DNA of 48,074 nt, taken from assembly GCF_030651495.1 (NCBI RefSeq), contig NZ_JAUSFI010000046.1:1-48074 (forward strand), given 5' to 3'. Positions 37,250 through 46,493 of the stretch are shown piece after piece. Both the position numbers and the translations under genes were made by a program. Within the stretch, counting starts at the first letter, position 1; the number at the start of each line of letters is the position of its first letter. A model generated the notes under the pieces. That model saw only the letters and a list, made by a program, of their open reading frames with translations. It did not search any database and was not told the DNA's origin. Source of the DNA: Undibacterium sp. GTDB taxonomy: Bacteria; Pseudomonadota; Gammaproteobacteria; Burkholderiales; Burkholderiaceae_D.

Positions 37250-37678
37250 TCAAAGTTGGCTTAAACGATTGGTGAATGCGACAGGAATGGGGGTAACTTT
37301 GCGGTTTTCGCGAGTGATAAAGACGATGCCGATTTTGCCGAGAGCCACCTCCCGGTGGCTCTCTTTTTCACTCATGCGAAACTGAAGGTCAAAGCCGTAC
37401 TTGTTGAAGTCTGCGGGTGCCATTTCAACGAGCATGGTTTCACCATGAAAGCCCTCGGATTTGTACTGGGCAACGATGTCTCCGACCACGATCAGCGCGC
37501 CTTCCACACCCGACTCAAAGTAACCCAGTGATTTGAAAAAACGCACCCGGGCTTCGGACACCAGAGTCAGTAACTGTGCATTGTCGAGATGCCCACCCTG
37601 GTTGACGTGACTGATGTAGATCTGAATTTCAGTTGCAAAGGGGTAGCGTATAGCGGGGGATAGTTGGATACGGGACAT
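37250..37678 (-). CDS. Acyl-CoA thioesterase, 4HBT superfamily
   Basis: The 142-residue product has the hot-dog fold signature VNQGGHLDNAQLLTLVSEARVRFF (about 28-52), then GALIVVGDIVAQYKSEGFHGETMLVEM, close to small YbgC/FcbC-like thioesterases that hydrolyse acyl-CoA. Size and motifs are complete. It is the only metabolic gene in an accessory stretch, facing the GIY-YIG gene and divergent from the giant recombinase. It may be an old chromosomal gene between two insertions. Confidence 0.85.
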   Translation of the reverse strand: MSRIQLSPAIRYPFATEIQIYISHVNQGGHLDNAQLLTLVSEARVRFFKSLGYFESGVEGALIVVGDIVAQYKSEGFHGETMLVEMAPADFNKYGFDLQFRMSEKESHREVALGKIGIVFITRENRKVTPIPVAFTNRLSQL

Positions 37679-37825
37679 TGAAAATTAAACTTTGTAAAGA
37701 AATCGGAGTATTTGAATTCGGTGTGATATTACCCATGTCAAAAAACTGCCAGGATGTCCGATGGGATGTTTGTGTCATGAGAGAAGGGTCCCACTATGGT
37801 AATAGCAGAAGGCTAACCATACTCA

Positions 37826-37909
37826 GAATGAGGCATAAAGTATTCGTTTTTATAGATGTGATGTTTTGGGTGATAAACATCAGCCAGAATGCGGCATGCA
37901 ATATTCACC
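37826..37909. repeat. Imperfect direct repeat upstream of the giant recombinase gene
   Basis: A 22-base unit beginning CAGAATG, with GGCAT and TATTC later in the unit, occurs near 37826 and again near 37887 with four differences, about 60 bases apart. The second copy overlaps the probable start codon of the large gene. Paired repeats at this place could bind a recombinase or regulator; this is inference only. Confidence 0.4.
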
Positions 37910-40900
37910 GCAACAATTCAAACACAACAAGCAAGTAGAGAAACAACAGCAAACGGAAGCACTCGATGACGTGGTTCCCGACTTGGCTAAGAAAATTGGC
38001 ATACCTGTTGATGAAGTTCGCAAGGGATTGCTTGGCATGGGCTTCAATGAAACCCTCTACCGAAAAGAGACTGTGTTTGCCATCGCATTGTTGTGTGAGG
38101 GCCGGTTTAAATATTTAGCAGAGCATTATCCGAATCTGAAAGACGTCATTGACAGTTTGCTGTTCGGGGCTGAACTGGGTCGTATGAACGACGACTCATC
38201 CCGTTACCGATTTTTGTATCGGGATGTGTATAAAGACAGGGAATTGAAGAAAAATAACTTTGTTAACTGGGTCAGTGAAATAGCTGGGTATTTTTCAATT
38301 ATTCAAAAAGGCAAGATATTTTTTCAACATAGCGAATCCGAATTGGATCACATTGCGCTGATATGGCTTCAAAGTGCCGTGTTGCAAGCTTATCCAGATG
38401 CGCTTCCCAGTTTAAGAGCATCGCTGCAGGGTTTAAGCCATAGCGCACCATTTTCAATATTTCTTATGGAGGAGTTTTGTCGGAGTGCAGATCAAAGCAA
38501 GTCTGTATTCACTACGGGATTTGCAAAAGTTGGGCTTGAAGTCTGGTTAACCGAACATGCAAAATTGTTTGAACTCGACTCGCTAAAACCTTGGAATAAT
38601 AAGTGGCATCCGGCCATCGACTCATCTTTGACTGAGTTAAAAAGCATCAATTCTGGTCACGCAAATATATTGAAAGATAGTAGTCAACGGCGATTTTCCT
38701 TCCCGGCATTGAGCGAGCGGGAGCTGCTGAAGACGCACTGGTACTACCCGACACAAAAAGAACGTGACCAAATAAAAAAATATTTCAAAACGCATTTGCT
38801 AGCAGGTGCTGCCCACGAACATGAAGCATTGGTTCTCGCACTATCAATCGCCACCTTTCGTCCGATTGAGGCGGTGCTTGAAATGACTTTTGGAAATGCT
38901 AACGAGGTTCATCTACAAGGGAGTGATGCCATCGTCCTCGAGTGGATAGGTGCCGGACAGAGTAGCCAACTTGCTGCAATATGGCGAAAGGCCGAGCACG
39001 GTGTGATAAGGAGATCGGCAGCACTTAGTCTTCCCACGCTAATCTTGGATTATTTGAAGCCTCTAGTTCCTACAACAGGCTACATTGAGATATCCCAGCT
39101 TGTGAATCGAGAATTGCGTGACGAAGTTTCTAGGTGCTACGCAACGATGGAACAAGTTTTTGAGCGTAGATTCCCAGATGCTGAGCTCATCCTTAGAAAT
39201 TATCTGAGTCGAAATATTTATGCTGAGACTGCCAATTCGGCGCTTGTACGATTTTTTCAGAATCATACCCAGAGAAAAATAGACAGAGCGGACCGGCTTG
39301 CCTTGAATCACTACCTTCACATCAATGGCACTCGCGCTAGTAAGCCCTACGAGGATGCATGCGACCAAATTTTTGGTCAAAAAGCAATGCATAAAGGTTC
39401 TGAATTGCAGATTGAACAAGGTACGAAGCACTTGCATTGGACTGAAGTAGAAAATGCAGTCGAACACTTGGCGAAAGGTGTTGAAACTTCTGGTGAAGTG
39501 ACAAATGACACATCTGCCACCTGTATTGAGCAACACAATCAGTTTGCAAAATATTCGCTGTTTATCTTGCTGGCGCTGACGGGGCACCGCAAATCAAAGA
39601 CGCCGTTTTATTTTCCATGGGATGTGAATTTAGAGGCTAATGCGGTATTCATCGCCGACAAGATGGTCACGGGTTCCGAGGCCAGATTTGTACCCCTGTG
39701 CAACACTGCACGCGGACAGTTCAAACAGTACATCCACCATTTGACGGCAGTGGCCAATATGGATGAGATGCCGATGGCCGTAAAAGAGCATGCCCAGATG
39801 TTGAGTGAATATTTTAGTTTTGACAGGAAACAGCTTGATCCGTGTGCGAGACTTCAGGAGGCACCCCTGCACAGTCTATTCTTCACGATTCGATCAAAAG
39901 GGCATGTCATTAAAACCATCGGAACCAATACGATCGATAGTGTGATCCTGCAAATCGAACAGGGTCAACAGAAAAGTTTCACAGGCCGATTGCGCGCGAC
40001 GCTGGCCCAGTATCTGTGGGAAAAGGGATGCAGTGGACGTGAGGTGCAAACATTCTTGGGTCATCATCCAGAGATGCATGCTTTTGGCCCTGAGTCGAGC
40101 ATGGTGTTCGATGCATGGGTGAAGGAGATGCGTCCTGTACTGGATAGCTATGCCGCACTTAACCGGCTCAAGGTCTTGGCATCGCCATTTCGAAAAATTC
40201 ATACTCGAGAAATATATGCTTCGGTTGTTATCCCAGGCTTGAGTTTGCCGACAGGTCAGCGGATGACGATTGAAGAGATGAAACGCGATGAGGTCTTGGA
40301 CGAGTCCTCTTTTGTTGACATATTTTTTGGTGATTTGAACATCAATCAGCAGCATGAAATTGCTAATGTCATATCGGGCACTGCAGCTATCCAGCAAACC
40401 GTGCAAAAGCCGATGTCCTATGAAGACAGGCACATTGACAGCAGTTGGGCCATCGAGAGGGTTCGAGCTCTGGTGAGACAGGAATTGGATGACATATGGT
40501 TTTCAGAAAATTCGGTAAAAATCAAAGAGGACGACGTAAAGGTAATCAAAGCAGAATTGAAAAAAAAGATTCTTGAAAAATACCCTAATGATCTTTTAGT
40601 ACAAAGAAAGCTCAACGCTCAACTGGCTGAATATTTGCAAAATTTAAATAGAAGTAGCGATAACAAAGTAACTGCAGCCTCGAGCAACCTGGTCAAAACC
40701 AAACCAGGACCAATAGAGATTGGCTTTGCCAGAGCATTGCATATCGCCACCATTCACAATCGGATTTGGACGCAACAAGTTGGGTCGGTTTTCGTACGTA
40801 AAAACAAAGTCAAAGCAGTCAATGCTCAAACTGTGGAAGACAAGATCCATCAAAAGCCTGTCTTGGACCCGCTTGATCGGACCGAACGCTTGGCGCAGAT

Positions 40901-43535
40901 CGCCATATCGCTTGTCAGTTTTGACGCTGTCCTGGTACCGCAGAGAATTAAAGAACTCATCCAGGCCATAGATATGGGGCATGGCATCAAGTTGTACAAA
41001 CATGCGATGTCACTACGTGCCAACGTGGTCAGCCATCGGTTCGCAACTGATTTTTCGGATATCCCTTGTGGTGTGACAACTGCCCTGATAGCGCGATTGC
41101 CATATCAGGATGTGGATTCGGTCGAACATTCGCCAGTGCCATGGGCGGAAGTCCAGAAGTGCATCAAGCTTATTCTGTTATCTACATTAGGCGCACGAGA
41201 GCGCGGCAAGTCATGGTCATTGCTTGATTTGTGCGATATGTATCAAGCCTATTGGCATTTGCGACTTCCGGGGGTGTTGTACGCAATTGCGATCGGCGAT
41301 TTCTGCGGCCCAGCACCTACCCAGATCAGCGAGGACAGCCTCTGCGGTGACCATGAAAAGCCTGTATTGCTAGCGAAGAAAATCAGCACACGCCCAATAG
41401 TCGAAAATAAAGGGAACCGTGAAAATCAACAGCGCAGTGCTTTCAAGGCTATTCAAAAGATATTAAACCAAGCAAGAGGACGCTTGGAAGACGGAACGAA
41501 AACCAAGAAAAAGCAACGTGCCAAACTTTCAAATTACTTCAATAACCCGCATGACGAAAATTTAGACTACTGGATTAATCAGCAACAAGTGATTGATTTG
41601 CTTTTTCGTTTTGTGAAACGTTTGTATACGCATGGAGGATCACGGAAACCCATTCTCGAATTTGAAACGATCTCAAAATATTTTTCTACGATTGCGATGC
41701 CCTTGATCGAGGAGACTTGGAACAAAGACTTTGAAGTCTTCACAGAAGAAAATTATGACAATCTCTACAAGCAAGTGAAATTGAAATCCGTTGATAAGAG
41801 AGCTGATTGCACAGGCTACCTGAAGATATTCCATCAATGCGTACGAGATGCTTTTAATGCACCCTTCTGCCGGCAGTGGGCAGACGTGATGGAGCCCGCC
41901 CATTGCCGGGCGACGCTGCTGACCGCATCGGCCATAGATGACGCGCTGATGTATTTGAAAGAGGAGCAACAACCTAGCGCGCTACTTATTGCATGCGCCA
42001 ATGGCTATGGCCTTCGACGGACTGAAGCCTTGGGTTTGATCTGTACTGATTTTGAGGACAAAGGACCGCTTTCGATTACTACCATTGGCATCAGAGGCCT
42101 GAAATCAGCAGATTCTCGACGTCATCTGGCCGCCACCTGCAACAGTAGCGAGGCGCAAAGAATGATCAACGAAGCAAGAAATGCCGCAATTGGATCACCC
42201 AAAAAGCAAAACTATCTTTTTGAGTCCAGACAATCAAATGATGACATGATCGAATCTGGTCAGTTGACTGCTCAGCGCAGCATTGGCGCATTAAGGCTGG
42301 CGAGCGGAAACAAGGATGTTGTCCTGCATGACCTGCGTCACACGTACGCAACGCGACTCATGCTGCTGGTGCTGTGCCCCGAGCCAAAACTGCCCATTAC
42401 CGTGCTTGCTATGGAAAGGTTGTTGGGTAGAAGTTTTGAGGATAGTCGGAACATGGCGTTGAATATCCTGCAGGCACCCGAAAAATGGCCATTTAAAGTG
42501 GATGCTGTGGCGCGCGCGGTAGGGCATGCTGGTATTGATACGCTGCTCAACAGCTATTTTCATGCTGCGCACCTGGCTATGGCGGAATTTACTTACGCAA
42601 ATGAACTGATTCGTTTATCAACAATGAACGACGAGTTGTTTGCACGACTGCTGGGTAAAGGCCGATCAACCTTGACAAAAAGCCGCGAAAAAGCCGCCAT
42701 AGGAAAAGCTGATTTACCCGAAAAAAAGCAAGACATGCTGCATGATTTTTATGTTCAGCATGTCAAAGATAGCAATGCGAAAAAAATAAATTCTCGGTCT
42801 GAACATACATCCCACGCAGAATCTTCACGGCTGGAGTCTTCACAAGATGCCCAATCTGAGAGTGCTCAGGTGAAAGATAAACACCCGTGGTACTTGTATA
42901 ACCGCTTGCTGATTACCCGAGCGCATAGACAGTGCAGCATGCAAGAGTTGACAGACCACGCAATGACCGACTTGGGAATTGAAAAGACGGCGGTCGAATC
43001 ATTTGTTCAAAATATGACGTCGTTGGTCGGGCTGGGTTTCAATGATTTTGAACACTGTGACTCTGAATTGTCCGTGCACCATGCAAAAAGGCATGATGAT
43101 ATGCATCGTGGCAGTGCACTGCGAGAGGCATATCTCAAAAGAATGCACACGGCTATCAAGGATGGCAATGCTTTTGATGTTGACTTCCGACAAACGCTGA
43201 AACGATGGCGCGATAAATTAAATGCAAGCCAACCAACGTTGATTTGTTATTCCAAAGATGAGTTTGAACAAACACTCAGGGTTTTGGCTGGGCTAGGTAT
43301 CAGTGCGAACAAGTGCAAATACGTCGGTTACGGGCCCATGTCAGAGACATTCAAACAGGAGACCTTGTACAGATTCGAAAACCGCGAATTCAAGGACAAA
43401 AGCTATCCAGCCGGAATGGTCAAAACCCATAGTCATCCTTCAGTCGGTATTGAGGTGATGAGCGCAAGAAAAAATGCAACGCCTGATAGAAATTTTCACC
43501 TGGCAATGATGGTCGCCTATTCTGCTTGCATGTAG
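37896..43535 (+). CDS. Giant protein with two tyrosine-recombinase-like cores
   Basis: The ATG at 37896 is preferred; a TTG at 37866 would add 10 residues, and neither has a strong ribosome site. The 1879-residue product contains two regions like the catalytic core of tyrosine recombinases. Core 1 (about 545-745) has Arg565 (LTGHRKSK), Lys in FIADKMVTGSEARFVPL, G697-R-L-R700 where HxxR is expected, and His723 (FLGHH), but no tyrosine where the nucleophile should be. Core 2 (about 1360-1560) has Arg1374 (GYGLRRTEAL), Lys in GLKSAD, H1478-DLR1481-H, His1544 (AVGHAG) and Tyr1554 (NSYFH), a complete set. The remaining 1000 residues, including 280 at the C-terminus, are unrecognised. Usual integrases have 300-450 residues. 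It is followed by two small unknown proteins. Confidence 0.8.
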   Translation: MQYSPQQFKHNKQVEKQQQTEALDDVVPDLAKKIGIPVDEVRKGLLGMGFNETLYRKETVFAIALLCEGRFKYLAEHYPNLKDVIDSLLFGAELGRMNDDSSRYRFLYRDVYKDRELKKNNFVNWVSEIAGYFSIIQKGKIFFQHSESELDHIALIWLQSAVLQAYPDALPSLRASLQGLSHSAPFSIFLMEEFCRSADQSKSVFTTGFAKVGLEVWLTEHAKLFELDSLKPWNNKWHPAIDSSLTELKSINSGHANILKDSSQRRFSFPALSERELLKTHWYYPTQKERDQIKKYFKTHLLAGAAHEHEALVLALSIATFRPIEAVLEMTFGNANEVHLQGSDAIVLEWIGAGQSSQLAAIWRKAEHGVIRRSAALSLPTLILDYLKPLVPTTGYIEISQLVNRELRDEVSRCYATMEQVFERRFPDAELILRNYLSRNIYAETANSALVRFFQNHTQRKIDRADRLALNHYLHINGTRASKPYEDACDQIFGQKAMHKGSELQIEQGTKHLHWTEVENAVEHLAKGVETSGEVTNDTSATCIEQHNQFAKYSLFILLALTGHRKSKTPFYFPWDVNLEANAVFIADKMVTGSEARFVPLCNTARGQFKQYIHHLTAVANMDEMPMAVKEHAQMLSEYFSFDRKQLDPCARLQEAPLHSLFFTIRSKGHVIKTIGTNTIDSVILQIEQGQQKSFTGRLRATLAQYLWEKGCSGREVQTFLGHHPEMHAFGPESSMVFDAWVKEMRPVLDSYAALNRLKVLASPFRKIHTREIYASVVIPGLSLPTGQRMTIEEMKRDEVLDESSFVDIFFGDLNINQQHEIANVISGTAAIQQTVQKPMSYEDRHIDSSWAIERVRALVRQELDDIWFSENSVKIKEDDVKVIKAELKKKILEKYPNDLLVQRKLNAQLAEYLQNLNRSSDNKVTAASSNLVKTKPGPIEIGFARALHIATIHNRIWTQQVGSVFVRKNKVKAVNAQTVEDKIHQKPVLDPLDRTERLAQIAISLVSFDAVLVPQRIKELIQAIDMGHGIKLYKHAMSLRANVVSHRFATDFSDIPCGVTTALIARLPYQDVDSVEHSPVPWAEVQKCIKLILLSTLGARERGKSWSLLDLCDMYQAYWHLRLPGVLYAIAIGDFCGPAPTQISEDSLCGDHEKPVLLAKKISTRPIVENKGNRENQQRSAFKAIQKILNQARGRLEDGTKTKKKQRAKLSNYFNNPHDENLDYWINQQQVIDLLFRFVKRLYTHGGSRKPILEFETISKYFSTIAMPLIEETWNKDFEVFTEENYDNLYKQVKLKSVDKRADCTGYLKIFHQCVRDAFNAPFCRQWADVMEPAHCRATLLTASAIDDALMYLKEEQQPSALLIACANGYGLRRTEALGLICTDFEDKGPLSITTIGIRGLKSADSRRHLAATCNSSEAQRMINEARNAAIGSPKKQNYLFESRQSNDDMIESGQLTAQRSIGALRLASGNKDVVLHDLRHTYATRLMLLVLCPEPKLPITVLAMERLLGRSFEDSRNMALNILQAPEKWPFKVDAVARAVGHAGIDTLLNSYFHAAHLAMAEFTYANELIRLSTMNDELFARLLGKGRSTLTKSREKAAIGKADLPEKKQDMLHDFYVQHVKDSNAKKINSRSEHTSHAESSRLESSQDAQSESAQVKDKHPWYLYNRLLITRAHRQCSMQELTDHAMTDLGIEKTAVESFVQNMTSLVGLGFNDFEHCDSELSVHHAKRHDDMHRGSALREAYLKRMHTAIKDGNAFDVDFRQTLKRWRDKLNASQPTLICYSKDEFEQTLRVLAGLGISANKCKYVGYGPMSETFKQETLYRFENREFKDKSYPAGMVKTHSHPSVGIEVMSARKNATPDRNFHLAMMVAYSACM

Positions 43536-43919
43536 CTGCTGATCAAGTGTGCGATGGCAATGTATCCAGGTAGTTAACAATCTTGAGAGCGATCCCATTA
43601 GAGTATATGCGTCTAGTTTATGGCCAAGTGTGATGCTCGGCTATAAGCTCACACGGTGACCTCGATAATATTTTCGGAGTTGAACTTTCAACAGACTGTT
43701 GCGTTGGGCACGATGGTTGTGATCCAAAATAATTGACAAATGAAATTGATACGCACCGATTCACTTTTGATACCGACAAGTGATTCGCCATCGATCATCT
43801 AATACGCAGCTAAAAATATTTATTAGATTTGCGTCAAGACTTTCATATGAGACCTTATCAGTAATGCAATTTTCTAACAGCTCTTCGAGCTGTTATTGCA
43901 GATTTTTAAGGTGATAGTT
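43536..43919. other. Gene-free spacer after the giant recombinase gene
   Basis: These 384 bases contain no supported gene. They are AT-rich and end in a strong dyad at 43875-43895 just before the next gene. A promoter for the following two genes is likely here but no clear -35/-10 pair was found. Confidence 0.5.
43875..43895. promoter_or_regulatory. Hairpin TAACAGCTC-TTC-GAGCTGTTA
   Basis: A perfect 9-base stem with a 3-base loop, extended by an outer TGCAA/TTGCA pair. It ends 24 bases before the ATG of the next gene and is followed at a distance by TTTTT. It could be a terminator for the upstream gene, an operator, or a structure controlling translation of the 43920 gene. Confidence 0.6.
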
Positions 43920-44708
43920 ATGAAGAGTATTTCAACACGGGATCAGTGCATTCCAAAATTACCCGTCGCAGTCGAATCTTCGACCCGATCGGCACAATCG
44001 CTCGCAGCAAAGTTGTATGCCGATAGGCCAGATCTACGCCGTACAACAATGGGGCGATTTTTGAACCAGCAGCAATCACAAACCAAGCTAGCCCAAATTG
44101 CGCAAGACTGCGCGAATTTATGCAGAACCAACATAGAGTCGCACCTTCAACAGTATGGAGAACTCTTCGAAGAACTCCAAACTTGGCTGCTTATGCAGGG
44201 TCGTTTATTGGATGCTGCGACGACGGCGGTACTAAAGCCTGACGATCAGGCCCTGCAATTGGAAGCTGCAAAGCTCAGCCAATCCAAAATGCGTATCAAG
44301 GTGCGCATACAAATCTTAGTAGCCAAGCTAGGCATTCGGATAGTTTCAGAGACGGACTCTGAGTTGGAACCACTAGCGGTGTATATAGCCTGCGAAGCAC
44401 AACTCAAAGCGCTCCAAGCGAGCTGGAAAGAGCAGCATGCAAATCATCTGGACATGACCTTGCAATCACACTCGAATGAATTGCTCTCTATCGGAGCAAA
44501 TCTATTGGTTCGATTGACGGAGGCTGCAATGGCAGAAGTCTTGATCACGGACGGGTGCATTGATAATGAACAAGAAAGCGTGATGGTCGATCTTCAAAAC
44601 TCGTTGTTATGGCCATTTTCGGATCAATGGCCACGAAGCATCGATTGCGCTAAGACCAGCTCTTCAGTGAATTCAGCTCATTCAGCTAAGCCAGGAGTGT
44701 CAGCATGA
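43920..44708 (+). CDS. Helical protein of unknown function, companion of the giant recombinase
   Basis: The ATG at 43920 follows AAGGTG by 8 bases. The 262-residue product is nearly all helical and rich in Gln, Leu, Ala and Ser, with no membrane segment and no motif I can name. Short segments such as RRTTMGRFLNQQQSQTKLAQIA and LQLEAAKLSQSKMRIKVRIQIL suggest coiled coils. It overlaps the next gene by 4 bases (ATGA), so both are co-translated. Position suggests a partner of the giant recombinase. Confidence 0.65.
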   Translation: MKSISTRDQCIPKLPVAVESSTRSAQSLAAKLYADRPDLRRTTMGRFLNQQQSQTKLAQIAQDCANLCRTNIESHLQQYGELFEELQTWLLMQGRLLDAATTAVLKPDDQALQLEAAKLSQSKMRIKVRIQILVAKLGIRIVSETDSELEPLAVYIACEAQLKALQASWKEQHANHLDMTLQSHSNELLSIGANLLVRLTEAAMAEVLITDGCIDNEQESVMVDLQNSLLWPFSDQWPRSIDCAKTSSSVNSAHSAKPGVSA

Positions 44709-45370
44709 ATAACACTACCCTTCCACCATGGTTTTGGCCAATTGCAATCTTCTTCGGCACCATCATTTGCGCCCTTCTGATGGGACTTAGTTGGAATGCC
44801 TGGGTCGATAAAAGGTGGCAGGAACGATTGGATGCCATTCAACGGTACGAGTATCCAGCAAGTGTACGGCAGCAAGTCATCGTGCGATACCCACATTTGA
44901 CGGAGGCCGAGATAGATTTGGCGCTGAACCAGCTTAGTCTGTACTTCGTCATTTGCAGGAAGGCATATCCCAAACAGGTAGCCATGCCTTCTAAAGTTGT
45001 CCAAGCTTGTTGGGTAGCGTTTGAAAATGATGTTGCATGTTATCAACTATTTTGCAAAACAGTTTTCAGAGGGACCCTTCATAGGCCGAAGGAGCAGGTG
45101 AACTCGGAGATAAATTTTGAGGACGGTGCATGGTTGTATAGGCGAGCGTTGGCGTTGACTCCGATTCAAAGAGAAGCTCCCGTGAACCTCCTACCCGAGA
45201 AATCGCATATACCCACGCTGTTCTTGATTGACGAAGTTTTGCGAATCCCTGAAGGTTTTACTTTTTCACCCCAAGCATTGCAGACCATGGCGACATATGA
45301 AACCAGTCAATTGGATACTGGCAGTGATAGTGGAAGCAGTAGTAGTTCCGACGATGGCGATGGTTTTTAG
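44705..45370 (+). CDS. Membrane-anchored protein resembling GRDP-like (glycine-rich domain) family
   Basis: The 221-residue protein has one N-terminal transmembrane helix (about 9-29) and a soluble part whose core (VIVRYPHLTEAEIDLALNQLSLYFVICRKAYPKQVAMPSKVVQACWVAFENDVACYQLFCKTVFRGTLHRP) resembles the conserved D-x-x-WH-type region of glycine-rich domain proteins. The last 17 residues are Gly/Ser/Asp-rich. The usual histidine after Trp is missing (CWVAF for AWHEF), so a changed role is possible. It starts within the stop of the preceding gene. Function unknown. Confidence 0.6.
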   Translation: MNNTTLPPWFWPIAIFFGTIICALLMGLSWNAWVDKRWQERLDAIQRYEYPASVRQQVIVRYPHLTEAEIDLALNQLSLYFVICRKAYPKQVAMPSKVVQACWVAFENDVACYQLFCKTVFRGTLHRPKEQVNSEINFEDGAWLYRRALALTPIQREAPVNLLPEKSHIPTLFLIDEVLRIPEGFTFSPQALQTMATYETSQLDTGSDSGSSSSSDDGDGF

Positions 45371-45619
45371 TGAGCTTGTTGGAAGCGTCGTTGTCGGCGC
45401 TTTCTTGATCTCTCTGACTGACATTCGACGAAGGATTTACAGCGGTGTCCTTCGTTATCAGGCTATTTAAGCCACGTATAGGACATCAGCCGATATGAAT
45501 CTAAAAGTTAAGAATTTCGGATGTTGACAGTTTGATTTCATTGATTCAACAAAGGAATCATGTGTTCGCTTACAGAAATTCTTGCTCATCGCTTTTAAAA
45601 CTTTATGAATGGAAAATTT

Positions 45620-45904
45620 ATGACAACTGCAAAATCGATCGCTCTCAACTTTGCCAAGAAAAAAGAAACCCTTGACATGAACGACATAGCACTCGCAAAA
45701 GCAACAGGCCTGAGTCTTAAGACCATAGAAAAAGTAATGCATGGTGAGAAAAGCTATCGAGTCTCGTCGCTTCTTGCAATTGCAGATGCGCTAGATCTGG
45801 AAGTCTTTTTACTTGAAAAAATGGTAGTGAAAGAAGTTCTATTTGATCCAATGCTGCATCCTAGGGCGGTCCAAGGAGTGATTGATAAGCTCAAGGATTT
45901 GTGA
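45620..45904 (+). CDS. XRE-family helix-turn-helix regulator
   Basis: The ATG at 45620 is preferred to 45605, as GGAAAA lies upstream. The 94-residue product has a compact Cro/C1-type helix-turn-helix (about 20-65: DMNDIALAKATGLSLKTIEKVMHGEKSYRVSSLLAIADALDLEVFLLEK). Such small regulators control plasmid, phage or toxin-antitoxin genes. No partner gene overlaps it; it stands alone with about 235 bases of spacer before and 219 after. Confidence 0.78.
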   Translation: MTTAKSIALNFAKKKETLDMNDIALAKATGLSLKTIEKVMHGEKSYRVSSLLAIADALDLEVFLLEKMVVKEVLFDPMLHPRAVQGVIDKLKDL

Positions 45905-46123
45905 TGATGTGGTTTACTCCGCATTAATCTGGACTTCATCAGATGTTCATTATGGCGGGAGAATTCATGTCGATGATTTGAACTGTTAGACTGCTTTGGG
46001 CTCAAAAGCAGACAATTAATTTGCCCACTTGAGCTTGGAGACTTTGCATCATTCTGCTTATGGTTGACGTACTCAAATGCAACGAATACGATCAATGAAG
46101 CAAGACATGGAAGGGGTGTTTCA

Positions 46124-46330
46124 ATGGAGTTCGTACTTCGTAAATACGGCAGCAGCATGGCAATTGCATTTCCAGTGGACTTAATAAGACATTTAGGACT
46201 CAAAGCCGGTCAGACCCTAACACTTAGCACGACGAATGAGGGCGTGGTTACCGTAACACCAAAACGATGCTACATCCTTGTTGATCTCATTGCCCAATAC
46301 AACCTAAAAGCAGCCCCTCCAGCCGTATAG
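46124..46330 (+). CDS. AbrB/MazE-like antitoxin-type DNA-binding protein (orphan)
   Basis: The ATG follows GGAAGGGG by 8 bases. The 68-residue product has the swapped-hairpin AbrB fold: MEFVLRKYGSSMAIAFPVDLIRHLGLKAGQTLTLSTTNEGVVTVTPKR, as in MazE-type antitoxins. No MazF/PemK toxin frame lies beside it; the next gene is a hydrolase 163 bases away. It may be a leftover antitoxin or a stand-alone regulator. Confidence 0.8.
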   Translation: MEFVLRKYGSSMAIAFPVDLIRHLGLKAGQTLTLSTTNEGVVTVTPKRCYILVDLIAQYNLKAAPPAV

Positions 46331-46493
46331 CACTTTTGGTTACTGCCCGACCCGTTGGAAATGAGGCTTGGTGATGGCTATTCTCAACACCATACATTGC
46401 GCTACTAACCAAATTGGAGAACCAGTTGCTGCTAAATGACATGGTCCTACTATCGGAATCAACATGCGCATACTCAAGAGGTTCTGTTAAACC

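Noticed and set aside
45228..45470. 80-codon plus frame over the end of the 44705 gene
   Set aside because: Overlaps a better supported gene in another frame, with no family match or start signal.
46124..46330. Complete MazEF-type toxin-antitoxin pair
   Set aside because: No toxin reading frame lies within 160 bases on either side of the AbrB-like gene.
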